A stretch of 64,000 nt of DNA from an uncultured Flavobacteriales bacterium (GTDB taxonomy: Bacteria; Bacteroidota; Bacteroidia; Flavobacteriales_D; Crocinitomicaceae): NCBI GenBank assembly GCA_937973685.1, contig CALJKJ010000057.1, positions 48,619 through 112,618 on the forward strand. The letters run 5' to 3'. Below, one piece after another: positions 43,539 to 53,500 of the stretch (position 1 is its first letter; each line of letters opens with the position of its first letter). Below the pieces are notes generated by a model. That model was not told where the DNA came from, searched no databases, and saw only the letters and a program-made list of their open reading frames with translations. The translations under genes were made by a program, and so were the position numbers.

Positions 43539-44285
43539 ATGCAACAGAAAAATAAGCACGAGTTAAATCCACGTGTTTCTGCCGACATAGTAATTTTTGG
43601 CTTTGATTTCAACCAGTTGAAGGTCTTGTTAATTGAACGAGAAAACCTGGATGCAACGGAAGGAATGAGTCAAGCTTTACCAGGGGATTTAATTTACGAA
43701 AACGAAGATTTGTACATGGCAGCAAGCCGAATTCTGAACGAATTAACAGGCTTGAATAATATTTATTTGGAACAAGTTGGAGCCTTTGGCGACCCTAATC
43801 GTCTGAATAAAGAGCAAGATAAATTGTGGTTAAAATCCGTCAGACAACAACCTGATGAACGCGTAATTACAGTTGCCTATTACTCATTGGTTAATTTAAA
43901 TGATTACGTTCCGCAAGCTTCTTCCTTTGCTAAATCAACGTCTTGGATTCCGTTAAATGAAATTGCTGAATTAGCCTTCGACCACAGTAAAATATTGAGT
44001 AAAGCCCTTCAGAAATTGAAGGATAAAATCATGATGCAACCGATCGGATTTAATTTGTTGCCTGAAAAATTCACCTTTTCTCAATTACACAAATTGTATG
44101 AATCAATTCTTGGTCGTGAGTTAGACAAACGCAATTTCAGAAGAAAAATGTTGAAATTAAAATTGGTTGAAAGTTTGGATGAAAAGCAAGAAGGTGTTCC
44201 GCATAAACCCTCTCGTTATTTTAAATTCAACGAAGAAAATTACAACCGATTAATTGAAAACGGGTACGATAATTTTGGTTTTTAA
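43539..44285 (+). CDS. Nudix-fold transcriptional regulator (NrtR/AraR type)
   Basis: 248 aa from the ATG at 43539. The N-terminal Nudix domain (about residues 15-135) has LPGDLIYENEDLYMAASRIL followed by NELTGL. Compared with the active box GX5EX7REUXEEXGU, it has one extra residue and lacks key Glu (REUxEE reads RILNEL), so hydrolase activity is unlikely and the domain should sense a ligand. The C-terminal winged helix (LLPEKFTFSQLHKLYESILG, LDKRNFRRKMLKL, PSRYFKF) is that of NrtR-family regulators, including the sugar-responsive AraR type. It is divergent from the maltose operon, with site E in the shared 78-nt gap. I infer that it controls the starch/Entner-Doudoroff genes. Confidence 0.85.
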   Translation: MQQKNKHELNPRVSADIVIFGFDFNQLKVLLIERENLDATEGMSQALPGDLIYENEDLYMAASRILNELTGLNNIYLEQVGAFGDPNRLNKEQDKLWLKSVRQQPDERVITVAYYSLVNLNDYVPQASSFAKSTSWIPLNEIAELAFDHSKILSKALQKLKDKIMMQPIGFNLLPEKFTFSQLHKLYESILGRELDKRNFRRKMLKLKLVESLDEKQEGVPHKPSRYFKFNEENYNRLIENGYDNFGF

Positions 44286-44326
44286 GCCTGTATTTCAATA
44301 CTTAACATAAATTTTCTTTTTAGTTA

Positions 44327-44341
44327 GTGTAAAAATGACAT
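44327..44341. promoter_or_regulatory. Operator site C upstream of zwf
   Basis: GTGTAA-AAA-TGACAT, 10 of 12 positions of the regulon palindrome. It sits where the -33 element of the zwf promoter is expected, 8 nt before the -7 box. Confidence 0.65.
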
Positions 44342-44349
44342 AAAGATTG

Positions 44350-44357
44350 TATATTTG
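44350..44357 (+). promoter_or_regulatory. -7 box of the zwf-pgl-edd-eda operon
   Basis: TATATTTG, a full consensus match, 9 nt before the ATG at 44367. The -33 region is occupied by operator site C rather than a clear TTTG. Confidence 0.65.
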
Positions 44358-44366
44358 AATCTATAA

Positions 44367-45881
44367 ATGACCAAAATGAGTACAATCAATACACATCAAC
44401 AGCAAAAAAGCCCCTTGGCAATTACGCCTTTTAACATCATCGTTTTTGGTGGTGATGGCGATTTAGCTGTTCGAAAAATATATCCAGCTCTTTTCCATCG
44501 TTTTGTGGACAATCAGTTAGATGTACCTTTTCAGATTTTTGCCATCAATCGTTCGGAAGAAAAGCGCAAGCTGTTTTTTGATAAATTAAAATCGTTTTTA
44601 GTTGAATCAATCGATTATGAATTGGACAAGAAAATCTTGGCTTCGTTTTTAGAGAAGTTACAATTGATTACTATTCCAACTCATGATATTGCTGACTATG
44701 CGGAATTGAAGACTGCTTTAGATGCGCATCCAGATTACCAAAATATTTATTACTTATCGACACCATCAGATGCATTTGGTGAGATAAGCGATGCATTGAA
44801 ACAATGTGGGTTGATTAACGAACATTCAAAAGTGGTACTTGAGAAACCATTAGGGAATTCGTTGGAATCATCGATTCGAATTAATTCAACAATCAGTTCA
44901 TCTTTCAAGGAGAATCAAATTTACCGTATCGACCATTATTTAGGAAAAGAAACGGTTCAAAATTTAATGGTTCTTCGTTTTGCCAATCACTTATTCGAAC
45001 AAGCTTGGAGTTCAGAACACATTGAATCTGTTCAGATTACTGTTGCTGAGAGTTTGGGAGTTGAGTCACGTGGCGATTACTACGATCAAAGCGGGGCTTT
45101 ATTGGACATGGTTCAAAATCACTTGTTGCAATTACTTTGTTTGATTGCAATGGAACCACCAGCACAGTTAGAGGCTGATTTTGTTCGCAATGAAAAGCTG
45201 AAAGTATTAAAATCATTGCGTTTATTGACAGCTGAATCGGTACAAACAGATACTGTGAAAGGACAATATACACGCGGTAAAATGAAAGATGTTCAGGTAA
45301 ATTCGTACTTGGAGGATATTCACAAATACGAATCACAAACAGATACTTTTGTTGCCATCAAAGCGTTTATTGATAATTGGCGTTGGAAAGGAACGCCGTT
45401 TTATTTGAGAACAGGTAAACGAATGACAAAGCGCTATTCAGAGATTGTCATCACGTTCAAAACGGTGAAACACAATTTGTTTTCAGATAATGGAGACATT
45501 CCAGGTAATAAATTAATCATGCGTTTGCAACCAGAGGAACGTATTGAATTGGTCCAAATGACAAAAGTTCCAGGTCCTGGTGGATACCGTTACAAGCCAA
45601 TTTCATTGACATTGGATTACATGGATTCATTCCACGAGCGTTTCCCAGAAGCGTACGAACGTTTGATTATTGATGTTTTACGTGGAAACCAAACCTTGTT
45701 CATGCGCCAAGATGAATTGGAAGCAGCTTGGATTTGGATTGAATCGATTTTAGACGGCTGGAAAACAGCTGAAATGAAAAATATTTTATACGAAGCAGGT
45801 TCTTGGGGTCCAGGTGAACGCGTAATGGATCCAAAACACACTTGGTCAACATCTTTAAAATTCCCAGATGAAACAGTTTGA
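44367..45881 (+). CDS. zwf: Glucose-6-phosphate dehydrogenase
   Basis: 504 aa. It oxidises glucose-6-phosphate to 6-phosphogluconolactone with NAD(P). The cofactor loop reads FGGDGDLAVRK (usual GASGDLAKRK). The active-site RIDHYLGKE begins at residue 188, and the substrate block RTGKRM is near 350. It is the first gene of a tightly packed Entner-Doudoroff operon; a 14-nt overlap joins it to pgl. A palindromic operator overlaps its promoter. Confidence 0.96.
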   Translation: MTKMSTINTHQQQKSPLAITPFNIIVFGGDGDLAVRKIYPALFHRFVDNQLDVPFQIFAINRSEEKRKLFFDKLKSFLVESIDYELDKKILASFLEKLQLITIPTHDIADYAELKTALDAHPDYQNIYYLSTPSDAFGEISDALKQCGLINEHSKVVLEKPLGNSLESSIRINSTISSSFKENQIYRIDHYLGKETVQNLMVLRFANHLFEQAWSSEHIESVQITVAESLGVESRGDYYDQSGALLDMVQNHLLQLLCLIAMEPPAQLEADFVRNEKLKVLKSLRLLTAESVQTDTVKGQYTRGKMKDVQVNSYLEDIHKYESQTDTFVAIKAFIDNWRWKGTPFYLRTGKRMTKRYSEIVITFKTVKHNLFSDNGDIPGNKLIMRLQPEERIELVQMTKVPGPGGYRYKPISLTLDYMDSFHERFPEAYERLIIDVLRGNQTLFMRQDELEAAWIWIESILDGWKTAEMKNILYEAGSWGPGERVMDPKHTWSTSLKFPDETV

Positions 45882-46530
45882 TTCAAAACAGGAGTTAGAA
45901 AAGGAATTGGCAACTGCGATCGCTCATGAATTGAAAAAAGCAATCAAAGAATTTGGGAATGCACGCTTGCTACTTTCGGGCGGTTCGACACCTGCAAATC
46001 TTTACAACTTGCTTTCAGGAGCTCAAATTGATTGGTCAAACGTACTTGTTGGATTAGTAGATGAACGATTTGTTCCAATCTCACATCCAGGAAGTAATGA
46101 GGCATTATTGATTAAAACCATCCAACAAAACGAAGCACGCGATGTACGTATTGTCAGTATGGTAGCTGATGCTTCCAATGAAGCAGCAAATCTAGTTCAA
46201 GTAAACAAAGCTTACCAACCATTTATCGAACGTACAGACGTTGTGGTACTTGGAATGGGAGAGGATGGTCATACAGCATCACTTTTTCCAGGAGACGAAC
46301 AATCAGAAGCGTTGTTAAACGGAACGGCTAACGGAATTTTTTCAACGATTGCTCCAGTTGACCCAACCAATCGGATTACGTGTTCCAAAGAACTATTATT
46401 AAACGCACCAGCATTATTTTTAATGATCGTTGGTGAAAATAAATTAACTGTTTACAACAAGGCAGCAGCGAATAAATACCCGATTTCGTATTTTCAGTCA
46501 AACCTTGCTGTTTATTATGCAATAAAATGA
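45868..46530 (+). CDS. pgl: 6-phosphogluconolactonase
   Basis: 220 aa of the DevB/SOL type. ARLLLSGGSTPANLYNLL near the start, LVDERFVPISHPGSNEALL and GMGEDGHTASLFPG are the family motifs. It hydrolyses the lactone made by Zwf to 6-phosphogluconate. The start lies inside zwf (14-nt overlap) and the stop overlaps the edd start (ATGA). Confidence 0.95.
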   Translation: MKQFDSKQELEKELATAIAHELKKAIKEFGNARLLLSGGSTPANLYNLLSGAQIDWSNVLVGLVDERFVPISHPGSNEALLIKTIQQNEARDVRIVSMVADASNEAANLVQVNKAYQPFIERTDVVVLGMGEDGHTASLFPGDEQSEALLNGTANGIFSTIAPVDPTNRITCSKELLLNAPALFLMIVGENKLTVYNKAAANKYPISYFQSNLAVYYAIK

Positions 46531-48326
46531 TGAATCAAGTTATTTCTGCTGTTACAGCACGTATTGTTGAAAGAAGTCAAACAACACGTGCCGCATATTT
46601 GGAGCAAATGAACACGCAGTTTCAAACAGTTGCTGTTCGCAGTGGCCTACATTGTGGTAATTTAGCACATGCGTTTGCTGGTTGTGGAGCTCATGATAAA
46701 GCACAACTTGCAGCTGATGTGCAACCTAATTTAGGAATTGTTACTGCATACAACGATATGCTTTCGGCGCATAAACCGTACGAAAATTATCCCCAAGCAA
46801 TTCGTGCATATGCAAATAAATACAATGCAGTTGCGCAAGTAGCAGGAGGAGTTCCAGCGATGTGTGATGGCGTGACCCAAGGTCAAACCGGAATGGAATT
46901 GTCGTTGTTTAGCCGAGATGTAATTGCGCTTTCATCGGCAATTGCCCTTTCACACAACATGTTTGATGGCGTTCTTAATTTAGGGATTTGCGATAAAATA
47001 GTTCCCGGATTAATGATTGGTTCGTTACGATTTGGTCATTTGCCAACGGTATTTATGCCAGGTGGACCAATGGAAACTGGAATAAGCAACGAAGAGAAGG
47101 CAAAAATCAGACAAGATTATGCCGAAGGTAAAATTGACCGTGCAGCCTTGCTAAAAGGGGAGTCGGATTCGTATCATTCTCCTGGAACGTGTACGTTTTA
47201 TGGAACAGCAAATAGCAATCAAATGCTCATGGAAATCATGGGCTTGCAATTGCCAGGTTCAAGTTTTGTTAATCCAGGGACACCTTTGCGTGAAGCCTTG
47301 AACGAAGCAGCTGTAAAAACGGTTGTTGATTTGATTCATGCAAAATCGTTTGAAAGCTCTTTAGCAAGTATTGTTTCCGAAAAAACGGTTGTCAATGCGA
47401 TAATTGGCTTATTAGCTACAGGTGGTTCAACAAATCATACGATACACATTATAGCGATTGCTCGAGCTGCTGGAATCATTATTAATTGGGAAGATTTTTC
47501 TGATTTATCGAAAGTCATTCCTTCGTTGACAAAAGTATATCCAAATGGTGCTGCAGATGTGAATCATTTCCATGCATCAGGAGGAATGGGCTTTATCATT
47601 CGTACCTTGTTAGAAAATGGTTTGTTGCATCAAGATGTATACACTATTCTTGGTTTTGGTCTTGAGAAATACAAGCAAGAACCTAAATTAATCAATGGAC
47701 AATTGACATGGGTTGAAGGTGCAACAGCATCATTGAACGAATCAATTATACGCAGTGTTGCAAATCCATTTAGTCCAGAAGGTGGGATAAAAATGATGAA
47801 AGGAAATATAGGTCGTTCGGTGATCAAAACATCTGCTGTTGCGCCTGAGCATTTGGTTGTTGAAGCCCCAGCTATTGTTTTTGATGAGCAAGAAGATTTG
47901 ATAAAAGCATTTAAAAATGGTGAATTGGACAAGGATTTTATTGCGGTAATTCCTTTTCAAGGACCTAAACAAAATGGGATGCCTGAATTACATCAATTAA
48001 CGCCGACTTTGACGATTTTGCAAAAGAGAGGTTTCAAAGTTGCATTAATTACTGATGGGCGTATGTCTGGTGCATCTGGTAAAGTTCCAGCTGCCATTCA
48101 CATGGTTCCTGAAGCGCGCGATGGCGGATTAATTGGAAAGATACAAACAGGTGATGTTATTCGTTTTGACGCAGTGCATGGAACACTTGACTGTGTTACT
48201 GAAGGAGTTGAATCTAGATCATTACGCACAAAAGATAACCATGCCTTAGGAATGGGAAGAGAATTGTTTATCAACATGAGAAACACTGTGTCTTCAAGCG
48301 AAGAAGGAGCAAGTTTTTTAAACTAA
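46527..48326 (+). CDS. edd: 6-phosphogluconate dehydratase
   Basis: 599 aa, typical Edd length. It is an iron-sulfur IlvD/Edd enzyme that makes 2-keto-3-deoxy-6-phosphogluconate. AYNDMLSAHKPYENYP, VPAMCDGVTQGQTGMELSL, GICDKIVPG and SPGTCTFYGTANSNQ include the cluster cysteines and the Edd-specific blocks; DGRMSGASGKVPAAIHMVPE lies in the C-terminal domain. Edd rather than IlvD is supported by the eda gene 12 nt downstream. Two adjacent ATG codons (46527 and 46530) are possible starts. Confidence 0.96.
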   Translation: MMNQVISAVTARIVERSQTTRAAYLEQMNTQFQTVAVRSGLHCGNLAHAFAGCGAHDKAQLAADVQPNLGIVTAYNDMLSAHKPYENYPQAIRAYANKYNAVAQVAGGVPAMCDGVTQGQTGMELSLFSRDVIALSSAIALSHNMFDGVLNLGICDKIVPGLMIGSLRFGHLPTVFMPGGPMETGISNEEKAKIRQDYAEGKIDRAALLKGESDSYHSPGTCTFYGTANSNQMLMEIMGLQLPGSSFVNPGTPLREALNEAAVKTVVDLIHAKSFESSLASIVSEKTVVNAIIGLLATGGSTNHTIHIIAIARAAGIIINWEDFSDLSKVIPSLTKVYPNGAADVNHFHASGGMGFIIRTLLENGLLHQDVYTILGFGLEKYKQEPKLINGQLTWVEGATASLNESIIRSVANPFSPEGGIKMMKGNIGRSVIKTSAVAPEHLVVEAPAIVFDEQEDLIKAFKNGELDKDFIAVIPFQGPKQNGMPELHQLTPTLTILQKRGFKVALITDGRMSGASGKVPAAIHMVPEARDGGLIGKIQTGDVIRFDAVHGTLDCVTEGVESRSLRTKDNHALGMGRELFINMRNTVSSSEEGASFLN

Positions 48327-48338
48327 TAATGATTTAAA

Positions 48339-48902
48339 ATGAATCAGAATAATATTGCAGAAGTATTGAGTCAACATCCAGTTATTCCTGTTGTTACCAT
48401 TAATAATGAAGCTGAAATTCCAGCAATTGTTTCAACACTTAAAGCAAATAATATTTTTTGTATAGAGATAACGTTGCGAACAGCTTATGCGCTAGAAGCT
48501 ATTGCTTATTTTAAAGCGCATTATGCTGACGAATTTACAGTTGGAGTAGGAACAGTTGTTCGACCTGACCAAGTTCATGCAGTAGCGCAATTAGGCGTTG
48601 ATTTTATTGTTAGTCCAGGCATTAATAATGGGCTGGGAATTGTATTAGAACAATCTGGAGTAGCTTTTATTCCTGGAGTAGCAACTCCAAGTGATATTTT
48701 AATTGGTTTGCAACGCGGTTGGGATGTGTTTAAATTCTTCCCGGCTAATTTATTCGGAGGATTGCCGGCATTGAAAGCTTACGGTCAGGTATTTCCTGAT
48801 GTTCGTTTTTGTCCAACAGGTGGTATAACAGCAGCAACCAAAGCAGATTATTTATCCCTTAACAATGTAATTTCTGTAGGTGGATCTTGGATGATGCACT
48901 AA
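48339..48902 (+). CDS. eda: KDPG/KHG aldolase
   Basis: 187 aa class I aldolase giving pyruvate and glyceraldehyde-3-phosphate, the last Entner-Doudoroff step. The catalytic Glu/Arg are in IEITLRTAYALEAI, and the Schiff-base Lys in GWDVFKFFPANLFGG. The phosphate loop is FCPTGGI. It ends shortly after SVGGSWMMH, so it lacks roughly the last 20-25 residues found in typical 205-215-aa homologues; the core active site is complete. A strong terminator follows. Confidence 0.92.
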   Translation: MNQNNIAEVLSQHPVIPVVTINNEAEIPAIVSTLKANNIFCIEITLRTAYALEAIAYFKAHYADEFTVGVGTVVRPDQVHAVAQLGVDFIVSPGINNGLGIVLEQSGVAFIPGVATPSDILIGLQRGWDVFKFFPANLFGGLPALKAYGQVFPDVRFCPTGGITAATKADYLSLNNVISVGGSWMMH

Positions 48903-48925
48903 GCCAAATTTAAAAACTAGTGATA

Positions 48926-48962
48926 AAAAAATGGGCTTCTAAATTTTAGAAGCCCATTTTTT
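48926..48962. terminator. Bidirectional terminator between eda and susD
   Basis: 15-bp stem (48926-48940 with 48948-48962: AAAAAATGGGCTTCT and its complement) and a 7-nt AAATTTT loop between the convergent eda (+) and susD-like (-) genes. Confidence 0.92.
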
Positions 48963-48978
48963 ATGAATTTGTTATTGG

Positions 48979-50571
48979 TTAATTGTAACCAATGTTTTGA
49001 CTTAAATTCGTGTTCAAGGCTAAATCAGCATTTGGAATTGGATACAAATTTAAGTAATCTGCAACACCTGTTCCTAATACATCATCACCACCTTTGAATG
49101 CCCATAAGTAAGACCCTGATGTAAATAATCCGAAACGAATTAAATCTGTTCTTCTTGTACATTCCCAGTGTAATTCGCGTGAACGCTCATCCAAAATGAT
49201 AGGTAATGTCAACGAACCAAAATTATGTGAAGTATTTCCATAAGCACGTTGTCTTAGGTCGTTTACTAAAGATAAAGCTAGACCACTGTTTCCATTACCA
49301 CCTCTAAGTGTTGCTTCAGCATACATCAAGTATACATCAGCTAAGCGGAACATTGGGAAATCCGTATCTGTATATGGTGAAAGCGCGTTGTTAGATGCTA
49401 AACTACCATCAGTATTGATGTTTTGAAATTTAGGTAATGCATATCCATCTGTGAATTCGTTCCAACTAGCCATCTCTTTTGATTGACCATTTGTGTAAAA
49501 TTGGTAGCGAGAATCTGCGATTGAATCGGTAAATTTATTCACTAATTCAGGACGAGCTCTTAAACCTCCCCATCCACCGTTTACTCCGTAGTCTTCTTTC
49601 ACCATCGTTCCACCAATAGAAGCACAAACTAAGAAAGTTGTTCCTCCCCAAGATTGGATGTATTGTCCATCATTTACAACAGGGAAAATGATTTCAGAAG
49701 ATGTTTGGTTGTCTGCGCGGAAATTTTTCACGTAGTTACTTTCCAATTGGAAACCATTTGCAGGAGTCATGATTTTATCGCAGTAAGTAACACACTCATC
49801 GTATTTCGTTACACCGGTATAAACTCCTGCATTTAAGTACATTTTAGCTAGTACAAATTGAGCAGCAGCTTTGCTCGCTCTACCATAAGGAACAACTGTA
49901 GGGTCAAGTAATTTGTTCTCTACATCTTTCAATTCTGATTCAATGTAGTTAAACAATTCAGCACGAGTAATTCGGTCTGGCATGTATGAACCTGGTTTGT
50001 CATTTTCATCTACAAATGGAACGTTTCCGTACAAATCCATTGCGTGGTAATAACTCAATGCACGTAAGTAACGTATTTCTGCTTGGTAAGTTCTGATTTT
50101 AGTTTTTTCAGCGTCAGAGAAACCACGAGCTGACATTTTTTCTTCAGATGTTTCACGAACGAATTCGTTACACAAAGCAATTTGGAAATAAATACGGTTG
50201 TACATCATTTTGATGAATGTATTATCAGCAGACCATTTCATTTTATCCAAATCTTCAACACCTACATCAGACCATCCACAAATAACTTCATCAGTTGGGA
50301 ATTCTTGTAAGTAAAACAATGCACGAATGTATTGAGCAAATCCTTCATCTGGTGTGATAATGTCAGCGCTTCCAGCTGGACCATTTTGTCCTGTTACAGA
50401 CAAACCTCCATACATTTTTGCGATAATGTTTTCATAATTGTTGATATCGCCATATACAGCCTCTGTTGTTAAGCCATATTTTGGTTGTAAATTCAATTGC
50501 TTTTTACATGAAACAGCAGTAATCAATGTAACAGCAAAAAATAATAAACCTGTAATTTTAATCGTTTTCAT
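48979..50571 (-). CDS. SusD/RagB-family starch-binding lipoprotein
   Basis: 530 aa. The lipobox (VTLITAVSC, Cys at residue 22) shows an outer-membrane lipoprotein. The TPR-like helical fold of SusD is seen in AEIRYLRALSYYHAMDLYGNVPFVDE, in AAAQFVLAKMYLNAGVY, and in the late DFPMFRLADVYLMYAEA and LDERSRELHWECTRRTDLIRFG. It captures oligosaccharide for the SusC channel. It lies 11 nt after the SusC gene. Starch as ligand is inferred from the neighbours. Confidence 0.93.
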   Translation of the reverse strand: MKTIKITGLLFFAVTLITAVSCKKQLNLQPKYGLTTEAVYGDINNYENIIAKMYGGLSVTGQNGPAGSADIITPDEGFAQYIRALFYLQEFPTDEVICGWSDVGVEDLDKMKWSADNTFIKMMYNRIYFQIALCNEFVRETSEEKMSARGFSDAEKTKIRTYQAEIRYLRALSYYHAMDLYGNVPFVDENDKPGSYMPDRITRAELFNYIESELKDVENKLLDPTVVPYGRASKAAAQFVLAKMYLNAGVYTGVTKYDECVTYCDKIMTPANGFQLESNYVKNFRADNQTSSEIIFPVVNDGQYIQSWGGTTFLVCASIGGTMVKEDYGVNGGWGGLRARPELVNKFTDSIADSRYQFYTNGQSKEMASWNEFTDGYALPKFQNINTDGSLASNNALSPYTDTDFPMFRLADVYLMYAEATLRGGNGNSGLALSLVNDLRQRAYGNTSHNFGSLTLPIILDERSRELHWECTRRTDLIRFGLFTSGSYLWAFKGGDDVLGTGVADYLNLYPIPNADLALNTNLSQNIGYN

Positions 50572-50582
50572 AGTTCTAATGA

Positions 50583-53500
50583 TTAAAAGTTAAATGTGAA
50601 ATTCAATGAATACATGCGTGGACGTGGGTACGAGTTATTATCGATACCACCTCCAATTTCTGGATCTAATCCTTTGTATTTTGTAATGACAAACACATTA
50701 GAAACAGTCAATGCAACACTCATTTTGTCAAATTTACGACCTACATTAAAGTAATCCATTCGTAAGAAATTAGCTTTCTCTAAATAATGATCACTCAACA
50801 ATTGACGCTCGTTGTTTTTTTGAACTTGATCGTCATAATATAAGTTAGAGATATTATTCAAGAATCCTAAAGTTGTACCACTAATAGCAGCTTGATAAGT
50901 CGCATTATTTGAACGGATATTGTTGTAGATTGTACCACCTAATTCACTTCTCATTGATAAACCAGCGAACCAATTTTTATATGTGAAATTGAATGACAAT
51001 CCAAGGAATACTTTTGGAGCAGCTTGTCTCGTAATATAACGGTCATCAATATTGATTTTTCCATCATGGTTTCTATCAACAAATGCGTTAATATCTTTCC
51101 ATTTGTCAGCAGTTGTAATCTGACCATCTCCGTTAATATCGATTGTTGCTTGTTGTCCTTCTTGGATCATATTGCCATTTGCGTCATATTGTTGTTCGTA
51201 TACAAAGTATGAGAATGTAGGCATTCCTACTTGGTGAATTTGAATCGTATTTGCAATACCACTAATACCACCAACTAAAAGACCTGGTGATTTAGGATCG
51301 TTAATTTGAGCTAATTTAGTTACTTCATTTTTATTGAAAGTTGCATTTGCCATCATGTCTAAACGCATGTCTTTTTTTGCAATCAAACCAAAATTTGTCA
51401 TTATCTCAATACCAGTGTTTTTCATTCCACCAACATTCGTTAAGATTGCGTTTGTAAAGTTAGTTCCTGCAGGAACATTTACAGTTGCTAATAAATCAGA
51501 AGTAGTTTTTTGATAAACGTCAATTGATCCACTGATGCGGTCATTTTTCAATCCGAAATCCAAACCGATATTGATTGATGAGGTAGATTCCCATTTTAAG
51601 TTTGCATCGTATCCATTTGGACGGAAAGTAGTGTAGTATTGACCACCAAACGCATATTGAGCTGTTGTTGATCCTTGGAAGTAATTCCCAATGTATGAGT
51701 AGTCACCAATTCCATCTTGTTGTCCAGTAACACCCCAACCTGCTCTTAATTTTAATAAATTAATCCATTTGATTTTTTTCATGAATTTCTCTTGAGAAAT
51801 AACATAAGCAGCTGATGCTGACGGGAAGAATCCCCAACGCGTTTCTGGACTAAAACGTGATGAACCATCATAACGCAATGATGTATTGAATACATATTTG
51901 TCGTTGAAAGTATAAATACCACGTCCATAGAAAGACAACAACGAATTTTCAGTGTAAAAAGGATTTGCATTCGCTGGACTGATAATCGAGTCACGAGCTT
52001 CGTTGTAAGTAGGATTATTTGGACTTGACGTATTCCAGTTTTGGAAAGAGTACCCTCCTGTTAAGTCCAAAATGTGTTTTGCATTTTTACTTGTCTTGTT
52101 GTAATTCAAGTAAGCTTCAATTAAGTGGTTGTTTTTCTCTTGTCTGTATTCAGAATAACTTCCTCTTGAATAATAACCAGAAGCAGATGAAGCCAAGGTA
52201 TTAACAGTTCCAGCTCCTGTTGCTTGGTCAATACCAACGTTTACAACAGCTTTTAATCCACTTACAAATGGGAATTTGTAAGTTAATTTAGCGTTTGCAA
52301 TCAAACGGTGAACTTTGCTTACATCTTCACGTTGTTTGATCAAACCAAGTGGATTTCTTGGAGCCAATACATTTGGTTTCCCATTTTTAATCCATTCGTA
52401 ATAGCCACCGAAAGCATCATTACCCGAATAAACAGGTTTTGTAGGGTCAAAGTATGCCGCACCTAAAGCTGCTCTGTTTGCAAAGTTATTTCTCGTTTCA
52501 ACATAGCGCATATTCACTTCAGAAGTTAACGTGTTTTTCAAAAATGAAGGAGTTAAATTCATTGCAAATGATGTTCTATTAAAGTAGTCATCCAATAAAA
52601 TTCCGTTTTCATTTCTGTTTCCAATTGAAATGCGGTAAGGCAATTTTTTTAATCCACCTGATACAGAAACATTGTTATCCATGGTGTATGCTGTACGAAA
52701 CACTTCACGTTGCCAATCAGTGTTTGCAGTACCTAACATTCCTATTTGTGTAGCAGTTCCTTTAGAATTAATCAATGCTCTAAATTCGTCTCCCGTCATT
52801 ACGTCTGCATATTTTGCAATCGTAGAAACAGAATGTTTCGATTCGAAACTTACTTTAAATTTATTTGCATCACCTCTTTTTGTTGTAATCAAGATCACAC
52901 CATTTGCTGCACGCGATCCGTAAATTGCAGTTGCAGATGCATCTTTTAAAATTACGAAAGAAGCAATATCATTTGGATTGATTAATGCTAATGGATTGGA
53001 AGCTCCTGAGATACCACCATTGTCCAATGGAACACCGTCAACAACAATTAACGGGTCATTACTTGCATTAATTGACGTTCCACCACGCATACGAATTGTA
53101 CTTCCTGATCCTGGTGCTCCATCGTTTGAAGTGATTTTAACTCCGGCAGATTTACCCATGATCAATTGTTCTGGAGTAGAAACAGATCCTTGAACAAAGT
53201 TCTTATCTGTGATAATAGTAGCAGCTCCAGTTAAATCTTTTGTACGTGTAGTACCATAACCAATTACAACTACTTCATCAATGCCAGATGACGCATCTTT
53301 TAATGTAACGTTTACAACTAAATCTTGTCCAGCTGCCAATGTTACGTCTCTTGTTTCTGATTTGTAACCATCATTGACAAAGCTAATAGTGTATTTACCT
53401 TCAGCTAAGCCTTTGATTTCATAAGCTCCTTTTTCATCTGTAGTAGCTCCTAATGATTTACCAACTAATGTAATTGTTGCTTGAAATAATCCGGCTCCAT

